This document shows, in pieces, positions 1-12,169 of a DNA stretch of 64,000 nucleotides (position 1 is the first letter of the stretch; each line of letters starts with the position of its first letter). The position numbers and the translations under genes were made by a program. Source of the stretch: Deuterostichococcus epilithicus (lineage: Eukaryota; Chlorophyta; Trebouxiophyceae; Prasiolales; Stichococcaceae); contig JAVTLE010000007.1 in NCBI GenBank assembly GCA_033439295.1, positions 124,001 through 188,000 of the forward strand, given 5' to 3'. The notes under the pieces were generated by a model. That model made no database searches. It had not been told where the DNA came from and saw only the letters and a list, made by a program, of their open reading frames with translations.

Positions 1-1164
1 GGTTGCAGGACCGCAGGACCACACGCAGATGATACAGAATCGCTTCATAGCTTGAGCTGGCGGGTCACGTTTCGCCCTGCGTCTCAACACTGCATCCACA
101 CCGTCAGCGTGCCTGGTAAGTGCCTGGTTCCGACCAATGGGCCTCGTGTTTGCATGCGCAGTGCGGCACCTCCTCACCGGATCCCGAATCTAGGGTTCAC
201 CGCGCCGTCTCCGCAGGGCGAGCATGCAGTCCGGGGCATCATCGCCGAGGCATTCAAAAGACGGGAAGTGCTGGCACTGGACCCTGCGTGATGGGTGTGG
301 CGGCGGCCAGAAAGACCTCAATCAACCCCAAATGGCATCTGGCAGGCTCCGCCACATGCGGCTGGGTGGGGGTGCAGCAAAGTGGCTGCCAACCTTCTGA
401 AATTTTCTATTGTCAACATTGCGTTGCCACAAGTGTACGTCTATCAGCAGCAAGACCTTTGACGTGTCAAGGAACTCAGTCAATGGTCCTCTGATGTGAA
501 CAAGTGCGGACCCACATACAAATGCCCAGCAATCGATGTTCTTCTCAATGGCAACACTTGTGTGGCTCGACCTGCCGCAGCAAAGTGGCACCAGTCCTGT
601 GGCAGAAAAGCGTTGTTTTTTCCATGCTGCATTCGGAAGTTTTGAAGGTCCTCCGCTGCCTTGCATGCTTGGGATTGCCAATTCTCCTGGCACCAAGGAA
701 TCCAGATCTTGAGTGTCACTGCCGCCACCAAGCTTTTCAAGCTAGAAGTACTCCTGCATGATGAATCAGCAAGTCAAGTCAGACTTTCTCGACAACTTGA
801 TCTATAGCTACTGCACAACAGAATGAACGTGCGGCATAGATGAGTGTCTCTGTTCAGCACGCCCAGTGTGGCAGGCACGTGACACAAAGTTTGCGGTGGC
901 AATGTGCAGATGCGCAGCCCTCAGTGGACGAGCGTTATCGTGAGGGCAACAGCTGGCAACACTGCAGTGGCTTTGTCCGCGCACCTCAAAGAAAACAAAG
1001 GTTGTCTTTTCATGAGCGGCAGCCTGCTTTCCCGCCTCCAGGTCGGGGCCCTCCGTCTTCAGGACCTGCAGCAGTTTTTACGGTTTAAGTTTTTGAGTTT
1101 TCGCCCAAAGGCGGGCTGCATCCAATCACCGGGCCGATCATTTGCCCAGATGCAGGGCGTATAC
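1..1164. other. Intergenic / 3' flank of the NADPH oxidase gene
   Basis: I see no supportable gene here. Open frames on both strands are short, overlap each other and carry no recognisable motif. The stretch lies just downstream of the stop codon of the minus-strand NADPH oxidase gene, so part of it should be that gene's 3' UTR. I found no clear TGTAA-type algal polyadenylation signal by eye. Confidence 0.5.
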
Positions 1165-4100
1165 CTATGCACATGATCGGCTTCCCCTTTCTCCCGCAGC
1201 AACTGCTGAGAACGCTTCCACCGCACAGTGTTGCACAACAGTGATCCATGACACGAAAAACGCGAGTACACCAAGAAAACGCACCCGGACGCGGATGGAG
1301 GCGGCGGCGTTGTGATTCTGGCACGCGCTTTTGATGGACTTGGTGAACAGCGGCGGCCCGCACACGAAGACGCCAACGGTCTGCCCTGGGTGGTTGTCGG
1401 CCACGCTGCCGACGATGAGCGGCCAGTTGGGGCGCCCAAAGGTCGTCACTACCTGCGCAAATGACGCGTGGCACTGTGTCTCGAGCAGTTGAGAAAGGCA
1501 TTGCGCAGCGGTGCACGTTGCAAGCAGCCACCAGCTTAGTAGTGCGTTTGCATGCGCAATGGCGCGGCTTCCAGGCTGAGATGCTGGAGCGCAGGATCGG
1601 CTGCGGAGGTATCTCCAATGACTTCACCAAACAAAACTTAGCAGTGGTCTACTTTCAGGGGTCTGCGTCCAGGATCTGTGCTCATCGCTTGTATGAACAC
1701 GCACCTTGGATTTGAGACCGATCACGACGTCCACGCCGCGCTGCCGGTGCAGCGCCTCCTGCCCCAGCTGCAGGAGTCACATAATGCGCCAATCAGCAAG
1801 CCTGAAGTACAAGTTGCCGCTGGTTCGGGCAGCAGGTTGCACCGTAGCGTGCTGTCCTGGCCGGCCTGGGATCTGCCGACTGCCAATTGCCAGTCGCGCC
1901 ATACAGGCTGTTGTCAATGGATGGTAGACAGGCCTGGCAACAATATATGTTGGAATTCCTATGCGTCTCACATGTTAAGCTCAGCAAAGCTGCTTCGGCA
2001 CTTGTAAAATTGCTGCACTTGCCACGGCCAGTCCGCAAAGGTGAGGCTTTAGGGCTTAGTAAAACCCTATATCCTGAAGCCGTTGCAACAAGGACTGGGT
2101 TTTTTTTGCGCACCTTGACGAAGACATTGTGCAGGTCAGGCCCGTTCTTCTCGTCTGGCTTGACCGCCGTCAGGTGGATGCGCGGGTCGATGAGGCCTAG
2201 CTGGTCGTCGGCGGAGATCGTCTCCAGCGTGCTGGCGAAGTAGTTGGGCGCCAGCGAGTCCGGCACGACCCAGTCTGCAGCCAGGGCATTTAGTGTTTAA
2301 ATATCTTATCTGGCGATTTACATGAGAAATAGACATGAGTTTATGTTAATAAATGTGTAAACCCCTGAATTGAACACCTCTACTGCAGCCGCCACACCAG
2401 GGAGTCGAAGCTGGAGTTGGTACCACTTATGAAGCCACGTCGTCCAGAGAAAGGCGTACAACGAACTTGCTGGCCAGAAGCCACAGAATGCCAGAGAGGC
2501 CGGCGCCAATCAGTCTGCCGCTTCACGTGAATGCATGTTGTCATAGTATCCTCCTGGGGGTTGGCAAGCGTCTGCGAGTCTGCCACCACCCAGTTTGCAA
2601 TACGTGCAGCTGAGCGGTCAGTGGTGAAATGTAGGGCGCACCAGCTGTCTGCTGTTGGCATGCCAATGGCAGTGACGCCAAGTTGTTTAGGTACCAGAAT
2701 CGGCGACCACTGGGTGTAAGACAGGTGGCTGGGACAGGGCCTCAGGCAGATCCGCATTTGTAGAAGTGAAGTTCAGCGATTTGAGCAGGGTGCTTCCAGC
2801 TTCGGCTGCGGAGAGGGGAGGCAGCTTGTTTTCAGACAGAGGAGGCAGGAAGCATACGGAAATATATCTTCTGCACTTTGATGCCCGCGCCGGCGTTCTC
2901 CTGCACATCGCCACAGGTGCGGCACACGGAGCCCTCCAGCTTGTTGACCATGTCTGCCAGCACACTGGCGAAGGGCGTCACGCCGATGCCGGCGCCAACG
3001 AGTACGACAACCTCGTAATCCTGCGCAATTTGTGGGACGCAGTCTGCGTCACAGGGATAAAGGCTGGATGTCCAGCTTGTTGAATATGGCTGGCAAAGGG
3101 CGTCACGCTATCGAAGCCGGCGCCAACGAGGACAACGATTCCATAGTCCTGTGATAAGTGGAGGGAACCACTAGAGGTGTTTTGTTGTGATTTGAAGCTC
3201 CCGAGATACGTAAATACCCCTAGAACCGTGGGCGGCGGGGAGCCGTCAGACGGAGTGACCAGCCGATCCACCAGGCCCGTCAGCATGCCACCGAAGTGTG
3301 TGCATAACGTCAATGTCGGCGCCCACCGGCACGATGACTTCATGATCCAATACTAATGATCCAATAGTTTGAAAGGAAAACAGTCGGGCAATGGGCCGCT
3401 GTCAAATTGAGTTTCCAGCCTGTTCAGGCAGCGGAACAGCACAGGTATGCCATTCCCTCAATGTGTGACTGTGCGATCTCAGGTCACATTGCAGTCGCAG
3501 CTGCTATCACAGCTCAGCACCTGGCGGGTGTGGAGTACAGCCTGTCAACTAGCACCAGCGCCGGTGCAGAGGGCAATCATTGACAAGAATCGTGGTACTG
3601 TGCGTTTGCAGAAGCCCGTGTGTCACCTCCCAGCGCATGGCGGGCACGGAGTAGGGCCTGTCAACCAGCACCGGCGGCGCCGGCGGCGTCGGCTCCTAGT
3701 CACAGGCACTTTGGTGAACATTCTCCGGCAGAGAGTACTGCTGCTTCAGTGGGACTTTTCCCACCTCCCAGCGCATGGCGGGCGCAGAGTAGGGCCCGTC
3801 GATCAGCACCAGCGGCGCTGAGGGCAACGGCTCCCAGTTGCAGGCCTGCAGCGACTTCCGCGTGCGGTTCCGGTGCAGCGCCGGCTGCAGGCCGTGCGCA
3901 GCGCCGGGCGCGAAGGTCGGCAGCTGCGGCAACGCCCCTGCCTGCTGTTCAGCAAAGTTGAATTTTGTAAGTGGTCTGGAGTGAGCCAGCGGAGCAGCTG
4001 ACAGCTGAGCGAGCCAGCTAGCGCATGCGGTGTTGATATGGTTCCAGCAGGCGCCCATCCTGGGTGCTTCATTGCGCCAGCGAGCAGCAGCAGCAGCAGC

Positions 4101-7100
4101 TGAGTCAGATGTCCTGGCCCGCTGCCACAGGACAGCCTCTGCCGTGCGCTCGTGCTGCAGATGAGGACATGCATGTGAAAGCAGTGGACGCAGATCTGTC
4201 GCTGGGTGGCGACACATTTACCGGACGCCTAGCGCAGTACTGTCTGCAGGAGCTGCCGCAAGTCTCAGGTGGGCTCCCGCAATCAGGATGACCGCTGCGA
4301 CATGCTGCGGTCCGTACTCATGTTCTGCGGCTGTTCACAATTGCAATTGCCTTCTGTTGGCTGTCAGGGCCTGGCCAGCAGATTTGCACGGGTGCAAGCT
4401 ACCCACGTGGGCTGGTGCTGCGTGTGATGCCGCAGTCAGCAGCAGCAGCAGCAGCAGCAGCAAGAATGATGCATCACCTGCTGCAAATGCTGCAAGATGG
4501 CTCCAGCGGGACAGCGGGAGAAGGAACGCTTAAAGGCACACGAGCAGGGCAACATCCCGGCTCACGTTGCCGCCATTCCTCAGCTTGCTGCCGTTCCTGC
4601 CGCCGTGTGTCATGTACACCGCTCGCGCGAGGCTGATGCCGCCCAGCGGCTCCCCTGGAGCGGCCTCGGAGTCCTCCAGCCCCTCTTTCTCAGCGTCCAG
4701 CCCCAGCGCCAGGTTGGCCTGCAATTGCAAAGCACTGTTATAGTGTGAATCTCCTGGGGAAACGAATGACCAAGGCACCTTCCAAGTTATGCTGATCCAT
4801 TTGTCGACAGGTTCGACAGGTTCGACAGGTTTTTCAGCGCCCTCCGGACACTGTCATAAACGCACACATGCGCATCTGCAGCTGACGGGCCCACCTCCAC
4901 ACTGTTGACGTACGAGGTCATGTACTTGTAAAGTGTGTTTGTCCAGTCGCCGGCAGCACGGATGTGCACCGACACATACGGATCGCCTGGTGCGCTGGTG
5001 ATGGCTGCATCGACAAGTGAGGCCATCGGGTTCTGGAGCAACGATCATTGTCGTTACAGCATGGGTTGACAGCTTCGTGGCGACGTGAAGGGGAGACAAG
5101 CCATCATGCACCGTCCACCTGGCAGCGGCCCTGCTGTGCCTAGTGATGCTGTACACATTAGTGCTATAGCCAGGGGTCAGGATGAGGGATGAGAGCTGAG
5201 CATGGCAAGTGGTGGTACGGCGACTCACTGAAGGGGTGCCACTCCAAGCGGGCAATGGCGGGCACGCTGACGAACATGTACATGCCCGGCCTGCGGCAAC
5301 AGTTGACAGCAGCTCAGCCCGCGGCGCGTGCTTAAACAAACCCCGCATGCATGGGATAGTAAAATCAACTGGATCTTAGTATACCCTGCCGAACGCAGCT
5401 CGCAAGCGTCCATCGAAGGAATCCAGATAGAAGCATTGCTGGCCTGCTGGCGGTCTTTGCGTCTGACAATGTGGGGAGGTGACCCCGTTCCAAAGCAATG
5501 CAGCGGGTCTAACTCACCTGTAGAACATTTTGCGTAGTGGTTGTGTTGGAGTGTGGAAGCGAAAAAACCGTTGACCGGATGGTTTGTTGTTGAAATCGAA
5601 TTGAATCCGATTGTAACCCACGACAAGGGATGATGGAGGATCATCATACGGCGATCGATAGCAATGGATGATCACCGAAGCGATCAAATCTGATGACCAT
5701 CTCACTCCTTTTCTTCCTAATGGGGAATCGTACTCGCGACCCATGGGTATACACTTCAATTCCCACACTTCAATTCCCAAGCGTGGAAGCATTCCAGAGG
5801 CGCTTCGTCCACAGCACCAATGACGCCGCCACTGCGGCCACCTGGCGATCCATTTCTGCTTGTTGTAGAGTCTAACGCCCTTCTTCACTATCTCTCACCT
5901 CCATGGAAACATATCACCTGTGGGAGAAGTTGCCGGGGCGCTTCATACGCATGGTGGCGTCGCCGCTGCGGCCGCCATGCACATCGTTTCCTTCTGTTTG
6001 CCGAGTCCGAGTTTACCGCCCTTCTTCACTATTTATCGCTTCCATGAAAACACTCCACAAGTTTTCCAGGTATACCTACCCTTTGCCTACCTTCCATGAC
6101 AGCACTTCACCTGTAGGAGAAGTCGCGCGGGCGCCTCATGCGCAGCACGGTGACGCCGCCGCCGCGGCCGCCGGGCAGCAGCTCCACGTCCAACAGCTCC
6201 CCGTGGAAGGCGACATTGCGCAGCAGCCGCCAGCCACGCTCCGCGATATACAGCGCCATCGGCAGCACCACATAGATCTACGGCGCAGCAGGAATGCAGT
6301 GAGGTTTGCGGTGGTTGATGGTCAGCCGCAGCAGCGCACCGCAATGTGCAGCGCCACGACAGCAGCACGTAGATCTGTGGCACGACACCACAGAGTGGTT
6401 CGGCAATTTGTTCAGGAGACGCGGACGGATGGGTGGTCAGAGCAGGCTGCGGCAAATCCGCCAGCCGCGTTGCGCATTGCACAGCATCCTCGGCTGTACC
6501 ACACACTCTGCGCTTGACTGCACGTTCTGCTGCACCTGGAGTCAAAGAAGCTGACAAAAACCCACTGCACACCCAGAGGTACGAGCTGCGGCAGCTGCTG
6601 TTCTCAGAGCGGTGCAACAACAAGGAGCACGACCTGGGTAATCAACGTCAGGGTTTACGGCTTCCCCAGCTCAGCAGACTCGGTCGCACCCAGGTGGTGT
6701 TGTGGTGGCTCTTGTGTTCGGACGGCGTTCCCGGGTATGGGTGCAGGATGAGTGCCACATAGAAGATGAGCCACATGGCGATGTGGGTGACGGAGAAGTA
6801 GGTAAAATTGTTCAGAAAGTGCCCCAGCGCCGTCCTCTGCATGGGCTTCAGCATGCGCGGGAAGTACACGGCGAAGGGGTAGCCCATCAAGAGTGCCGCC
6901 CACATGATGTAGCCTGCATGATGAAAAGGAATCTGGCAGAATGTTCTGGACCGAGCCTGGTGTCTGTCTTTCATTATTGCAGAAGAGTGCACGCACAGCC
7001 GAAGGCAGAACGGGCAGAATGCGCATGAAGGGCCGAAGGGCAGGCAGTTCAGCAGGATCGTCAGCCACATGATGCAGTCATCTATACGATCAGCAGAGGC

Positions 7101-10100
7101 AGTGTCCCACAGAGACAATGAACACCAGTGATTGACGTCTCGCTGCCCCACAGGCTGCTTGCGCTCCTGCCATTGCTGCCATTGGCCTGTTCCACGGACA
7201 AATACTTTGCAAGTCGCTTCCACACTCTGGCTGTTGTGGATGTGAGATCTACGCATGCCAGGCCAGGTGTTCTCAAGAAGTTGAAGCACCTTCAGCGAAA
7301 GTGCATTCCAAGTAATGTGCGCAACAGTGAGTCAAAGATAGTCTGCACCTGCAATACTGGCATGCAATGTCGCGCACTTCAGCCTTGCAGGGGTTACCAT
7401 GAACATGACGTGGCTCACCCAAACGACATAGTTGCCAATGTGGCAGACGGTGTGTCCAAAGGCGCAGATGAACATGAGATAGCCGCACAGTCGGTGAAAG
7501 CTGATGCTCTCGTCGAAAGGTAGCACATACCGCAGCGGCGTGTCCCTGCAGCAGTGGGGATGGAAGCCTGGTGTGAGTAGATGCTGTCTGCAACACCCAC
7601 TGTGGGCGAGCGGATATGCACATCTGCTGGAGCAAGCCTTGACCAAAGCCAGCACAAAAACCTAAACCCTAAAGATTATGTTCACCTGAGGGCTGTAATG
7701 GACCGCCGGCAAACGGCGAACAGCAGCAGGAAGGCCAGTGGCTGGATGACCTGCAGCGGTATTTGTTTTTGCTCTCTTCAAAAGTAATCTGGGGACATAA
7801 CGACATATGACGACACTCTCCCAGCATTCCGAATGCGCAGGAATACCGTGTGCACAGCAACGTAAGCCACTGCAGCCACTGCAGTAAGCCAATTGAGAAC
7901 TGCCAGCACTGGTGCCGCAGCAGGGCTGCGGCCAGGTGCTCTCCTCTCTCGTCTGCAGGGTCTAGGGTGCAAAACCCACCTGGGCAAATGCCTTTGCCAG
8001 GGGGAATGCGGCGCCGCTGAGGTGAGCCGGCGGCTCCCTGTAGTGCTGCAGGTAACCCGCCACAAATGCCAGCGCTGCAGAAAGCAACGGAGAAAACGGG
8101 ATCGCTGGTCTTGGCATGGGCGCTGGATCATGAACATGGGCGCGCCTGATCGTCGCAAGGCCCAGCGGCCCCCTAAACCTCAAACCTCAGATAGTACTGC
8201 AGGTGCCCCATCTCGAATGCCATGCAGTCCTGTGGATGCAACAAGACAAAATCATGGGTGTGATCAAAAGTGGGCGGCAAGCTGTGGAAAACTGTGAGAG
8301 TGTCGTGTAATCCCGCTGCTGCTGTTCTGGCAGTAAGATTTCGTCTACAGAGTTCCGTAATGATGCTTGCCATACTAGCTGGCATACTTGCAGTGCTCGG
8401 CTGGGTCACATGGGCAGGGGAATGGAGCCGCTGAGGGCGTCTCAATTTGCTGCGAGAAAGAGCTGCAAGCCCCAAAACCCTAAATCCTAAATCGGCTGTC
8501 TTAACTCGGGACTTTGACTCACCCAGGCCCACCCAGAACAGGCTCCAGAAGGGGAGGTGCTCGATGCATGCGATCTGCTGCAGCAGCCCCCTGGCGCGCA
8601 GCTCACTGGTTGCCATGCTGCAATTGCAAGACAAAAGAAAACATATTTGATGCAACTCAGCGCTGCCACAAGGAGATTGATTGCCTTCGACCTACAGCCC
8701 TCAGCCGGGCTGGCACCACTTTGTGATAAGGACACAAAGTCACCAAAAGACACCACAAAGATGCCAACCGTCAGAAGCGAGGCATCACGCGTCCCGCGAC
8801 ATCGTCACCAAGGCCTCCTGCATCAGCTGACCAGCAGCAGGATCCCAGGCAGAATGTTCTGCAGCAAGTAACTTGAAAACAAACCCAGCCGCAAGAACCC
8901 TAAAAAGGTCCGCAGGCCATAACTTGCCCTGGGTTCAGCCGGGCTGCTGAAACAGGTAAGTCCAAGCTGGAGTTTACTCCCCCGGGTTAAATTCTGGGCA
9001 GCAGCACACAACGTCAGCGCGGTAGAGTGTTAGGCTCATGGCAGCAGGCAGACTCAGCGCGCAGGTGCCCTCGTTGCACCAGTCACGTCAGCTGATGAAA
9101 ACCCTCTTCTGCAACTCATGCTAGAGCTGAACATTTCGAAAACAAATTTTACAATATGTGTCCTCTTTTCAGTTTTTGATAATTCGGACGTTTAAAAGAT
9201 TAATTAGCTACATACACCTTCTGCAGCTGCAGGCGCACATGCTGTCGGGGCGAGCGCGCTTCTCCCGCTCCACCTCGCTGATGTACTGCAGCTACGACTG
9301 ATGGCAAGCATCTCCTAGAGTTGAGAGTTTTAGGGTTTCAGGCATGCGCACATGCTGTCGGGGCGGGCGCTCTTCTCCCGTTTCACGTTCTCGATGTATT
9401 TCTGCAGCAGCTGCAGCAGGTCCTCGAAGCGGACACTGTCCACCACCACCCCCTCGTCATCTCTGTGACGTGAAAAGCACATTTTATCTCTGTGACGTGA
9501 AAACAAACACTTCCCATCACCGCCTAGCTGTCATTTCTGTGACGTGAACTAAAGCTTTGGTGAGCCAGCCAGGTCCTCGGGAACCAGAGTCGGAACATCT
9601 GTCTCAATTGCCAGCACATCCTCCACGCACACCAGCTCCACCGCGCACTGGCTGTCCGGATCTGCGCCGGGGGTTGCAGGAGCAGCACTGCCAACAGGGA
9701 GGCAGCGGCAAATGTCCCCAGTGGATCGTTCAACAGGATCAGTAGGTTGCAGAAATGCAGAGGTATTCCACATGACGCACCTGGCTGTTGTGCCATGGTG
9801 GAAACCGCCCTTCGCAGGGTTGACGGTGCTGTGCTGCGCGTGGATATCCCTCATGAGGGCCTCCGCCACCCGCCGCAGCTGCCGGTCGGTGACGGGGATC
9901 TTCAGCTTCACGAAGGCCACCTGCAGATGCAGCAGCGATATCTGGAGCGGGGCCAGACAGACGCTCCACTGACAGTCCACCCACCTGCTGGTTGCCTGCA
10001 GACTGCCCAGCAGCTTTCTTGGATGGCGATGCTGCCAGCACATGCGCTGGCTGTTCAGCGCCTCAAAAGTTGACACTGCACCGCCGACCACATTTGACAG

Positions 10101-12169
10101 CCCGCGATATGGCATCCGGCAACGCCAGCAGTTCTCACTTCACCTTCAGTATCTCCTGCAGGTTCTCGAGCGTGACGCTGCCGTCACCGTGCATGTCCAG
10201 TAGCTCGAAGGTGATGCGCAGGTGCTCCGCCAGGGGCGCGTGCTCCAGGGTAAGCACGGCATCCACCAGCCGCTCCGCCGGAACCTCGTCGGCGCCCTCT
10301 GCAGTAGACTTGATCGTATTGTCAGTGCCACTTGGCACTGCCGGGTAAGGAAGTGTGTGAGCCAAGGGTTCCGCTCCAGGGCAGCATCAAGACGTGCACA
10401 GCATCCGCCAGTCGCTGCGCCGGCACCTCGCCCGCGCGCTCTGCGGCAGAGAACTCGCAAAACGTAGCAGTAGTAGTGCCGCATGGATGTGAAACAAAAT
10501 CATCAGCTTCATCAAAGGCATGGGTTCGATCGCAGATGTAGCGTACGCATACCGCTCTGTCGGAACCTCATTCACGCTCTCTGCAGCGGAAGGAGGTGCA
10601 TGATGTTAGTCCCGCCACACGGCACTTTCACGGGCATCATCAGGCAGGGGGTTATATTCAGACCGGGGGTAGTCCAGCATCCCGCACGCCCCTTTGTCGG
10701 GAACCCCCGCTGTGGTGCACGGCGGTGCTGCATTGCCAGATGACAGATATGACCGAGGGGACTGGAAGGACAGGGTGTGCATCTGAGGGGCATTTTGTTG
10801 CGGGCCCAGCACAGCGGCCGCTAGACGCTCATCAGCGCAGACACTGAAGCCACCGGCTCCATCCAGATATTGCATGCTTATCTAGCTCCACATTATCATC
10901 ATCAAAACAGCTCATTTCAGTCCGGATCACTCTGCGTGCCTGGGTTCTGTGACTCGAACAGGCGCCGCGCGATGGTGGTGCTGCCAACCTCCTGAATGAC
11001 CGCGTCCTCAAACACGCGCGCTGACACCAGCAGCCTTCCGGAGCCTTCGCCCCTCCGGCTTGTCAGTTGCCTCAGCACGTTCTTCCTCTGCAATGTCGAT
11101 CTGGTTGCCTCAGGTCTGATCACTGCTACAATCTGTGCAGGCTCATTATCAGCAATCGCCATCGGCGGTTCCACAACACAGTGGCTTCAGCACCAGCACC
11201 CCTTCGGCTCAACGGCAACTGCAGTAGATTTGTCTCCAGCAGCGTCATGCTGGGCAGATCGTAGCAACCTGCAGGGGTGCACCCGGCGCAGTGCCGACAT
11301 TGGCATCCAACAGTGCAGTTTGCCAACTGCTGCGCGGGTATGCCGCTGTCGCTTATACATTTGGCTGGTCTGGGTCAGCGCCAACATGTCGAGTGCGTGC
11401 AGCATCATGTGCTGGTCTAATCTCTACCTGGTCAACTCCGCAGGCTCATTAATACATGGGCCTATTAACACATTCTGACAGCAGCTGCGGCCGCCCAACA
11501 ATGGCATGGCAGTGGGGCTGAGCAGCTGCCCCGTGTGGCATTGCTTTGGCGATCAGGCATGAGCGTCCTTTTCATAACAGACCAATCACCCAGAGTGACG
11601 ACTGCGTGAGCATCACGAAGTGTTTGCGTGATGAAAATTCAGTGCGTATGCTGCGGTATTGCACCTGTGTGCATGTCTAGCTCTGACGAGTCCGACCAGG
11701 TGGGATCAAACGAACACTCAACACCTTTCGCCATGAACGCTGCATAAGCAGGCCGAGCTCGGCCTTCGCAAAAAGCAGCGAGGTGGCACAGCCTCAGGAA
11801 GACATCTTCTCGCATGAGATGTTGCGGAAATCGTAGGCGATAGAGCGTCTACTTTACCTCCGAAATGAAACCCTTCTCCTTTCCGCTGGCATGCATCCGG
11901 TTCAAGGTCTGCTGCAAGCTGCCAGCAGCACGCGCAGTGCTGTTCTGGCGTGCCATGCTGTTGCCGATGCCCCTGTAGCGGCGGGCAAACGGCTGCTGAC
12001 CGGTTCCACCAACGGTCTCCAAAGCGGGCATGTCTGGCACTGTGTCCATCTCCTCTTTCGAATCATCTGCCACATTCTGTTCTTCAACAGGAGGCGGCCG
12101 AACGGCCGGGACGTGCTGGGGCCAGTTGCGGGTATTTCCTGTTTGTGGCTTGAAATCCGTTAGCGGCAT
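1165..12169 (-). CDS. NADPH oxidase, respiratory burst oxidase (RBOH) type
   Basis: Membrane flavocytochrome that moves electrons from NADPH through FAD and two haems to O2, making superoxide outside the cytosol. Exons read with matching phases: 12169-11858, 11087-10931, 10298-10144 (EF-hand-like loop DMHGDGSVTLEN, position 12 Asn instead of Glu), 9920-9781, 9687 to about 9570, 9462 to about 9345, 8617-8523 joined to 8074-7980 (first membrane helix), 7750-7686 (FAVCRRSI), 7545-7419 (helix with two His, GHTVCH), 6913-6690 (helix with FSVTHIAMW), 6277-6111, 5290-5229 (EWHPF), 5004-4895 (FAD motif ITSAPGD), 4718-4566, 3941-3765 (IDGPYSAPA), 3020-2858 (NADPH motif VGAGIGVTPFAS), 2274-2114, 1767-1705 (GVDVV), 1452-1165 (VFVCGPP). 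Phase shows an exon is missing between 7419 and 6913 and another between 2858 and 2274, and the donor near 9570 is unsure. The end, about 40 residues past the NADPH motif, does not match the usual RBOH tail. Family assignment is secure; exact ends are less so. Confidence 0.9.
3085..3352 (-). repeat. Two degenerate copies of the NADPH-motif exon 5' edge
   Basis: Exon 3020-2858 begins with the codons for DYEVVVLVGAGIGVTPFAS. A diverged copy (reading DYGIVVLVGAGF..VTPFAS) lies at about 3088-3158, and a weaker one at about 3276-3352, both in the upstream intron. The copies preserve the glycine-rich text but contain changes that would damage the NADPH site, so they are unlikely to be functional alternative exons. 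Confidence 0.6.
3519..3690 (-). repeat. Two degenerate copies of the IDGPYSAPA exon 3' edge
   Basis: The last part of exon 3941-3765 plus its GAG|GTGGGA donor recurs at about 3624-3690, with donor GAG|GTGACA, and at about 3519-3575, with donor CAG|GTGCTG. Spacing is roughly 100-140 bp and both are inside the following intron. The nearer copy shares a run of more than ten identical bases around the donor with the true exon end. Confidence 0.6.
4083..4101 (+). repeat. (AGC)n microsatellite
   Basis: Six tandem AGC units inside an oxidase intron. A second tract of the same motif lies at 4437-4462. Confidence 0.9.
4437..4462 (+). repeat. (AGC)n microsatellite
   Basis: About eight tandem AGC units, in the oxidase intron between exons 4718-4566 and 3941-3765. 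Confidence 0.9.
4804..4830 (+). repeat. Ten-bp tandem repeat, three units
   Basis: Three consecutive copies of TCGACAGGT(T), followed by a T run. It lies in an oxidase intron between exons 5004-4895 and 4718-4566. Confidence 0.85.
5785..5990 (-). repeat. Two degenerate copies of an oxidase exon 3' edge
   Basis: The 3' edge of exon 6277-6111 (encoding the VLRMRRPRDFSY region plus its GTGAAG donor) is echoed at about 5908-5990, with a CACAG|GTGATA donor still present, and more weakly at about 5785-5850. Both copies lie in the following intron. Flanking intron text (the 'cttcttcact' stretch) is copied too, so the unit includes intron sequence. Confidence 0.55.
7661..7673 (+). repeat. Short interstitial telomere motif in an intron
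   Basis: CCTAAACCCTAAA lies 12 bases inside the intron from the splice donor of oxidase exon 7750-7686. Similar short pieces occur in other introns of the same gene at 8475-8492, 8897-8905 and 9327-9338. Confidence 0.7.
9231..9293 (-). repeat. Second copy of the NADPH oxidase 'ENVKREK' exon segment
   Basis: The segment encodes a peptide like ISEVEREKRARPDSMCAC. It closely matches the neighbouring exon segment at about 9345-9410 (IENVKREKSARPDSMCAC), roughly 110 bp away. It still has open reading, so it could be an alternative exon; it could equally be a dead copy. It lies between the EF-hand region and the first membrane helix of the oxidase. Confidence 0.6.
10372..10590 (-). repeat. Two degenerate copies of the EF-hand exon 5' edge
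   Basis: The oxidase exon 10298-10144 opens with GADEVPAERLVDAVLTLEHA. Similar translations occur about 140 bp upstream (GEVPAQRLADAV, near 10385-10445) and 280 bp upstream (NEVPTERYAYAT, near 10520-10585), each preceded by a CTGC(A/C)GAG acceptor-like string. They sit inside the preceding intron. The second reads into a stop or frame break where EF-hand coding should continue, so these look like decaying duplicates. Confidence 0.6.

Noticed and set aside
5545-5770. A possible tRNA-derived SINE: a T-arm-like string (GAGTACGATTCCC on the minus strand) and short direct repeats of CACTTCAATTCCC.
   Set aside because: No matching A box at the right distance, no poly(A) or target duplication, and no second copy in the window.
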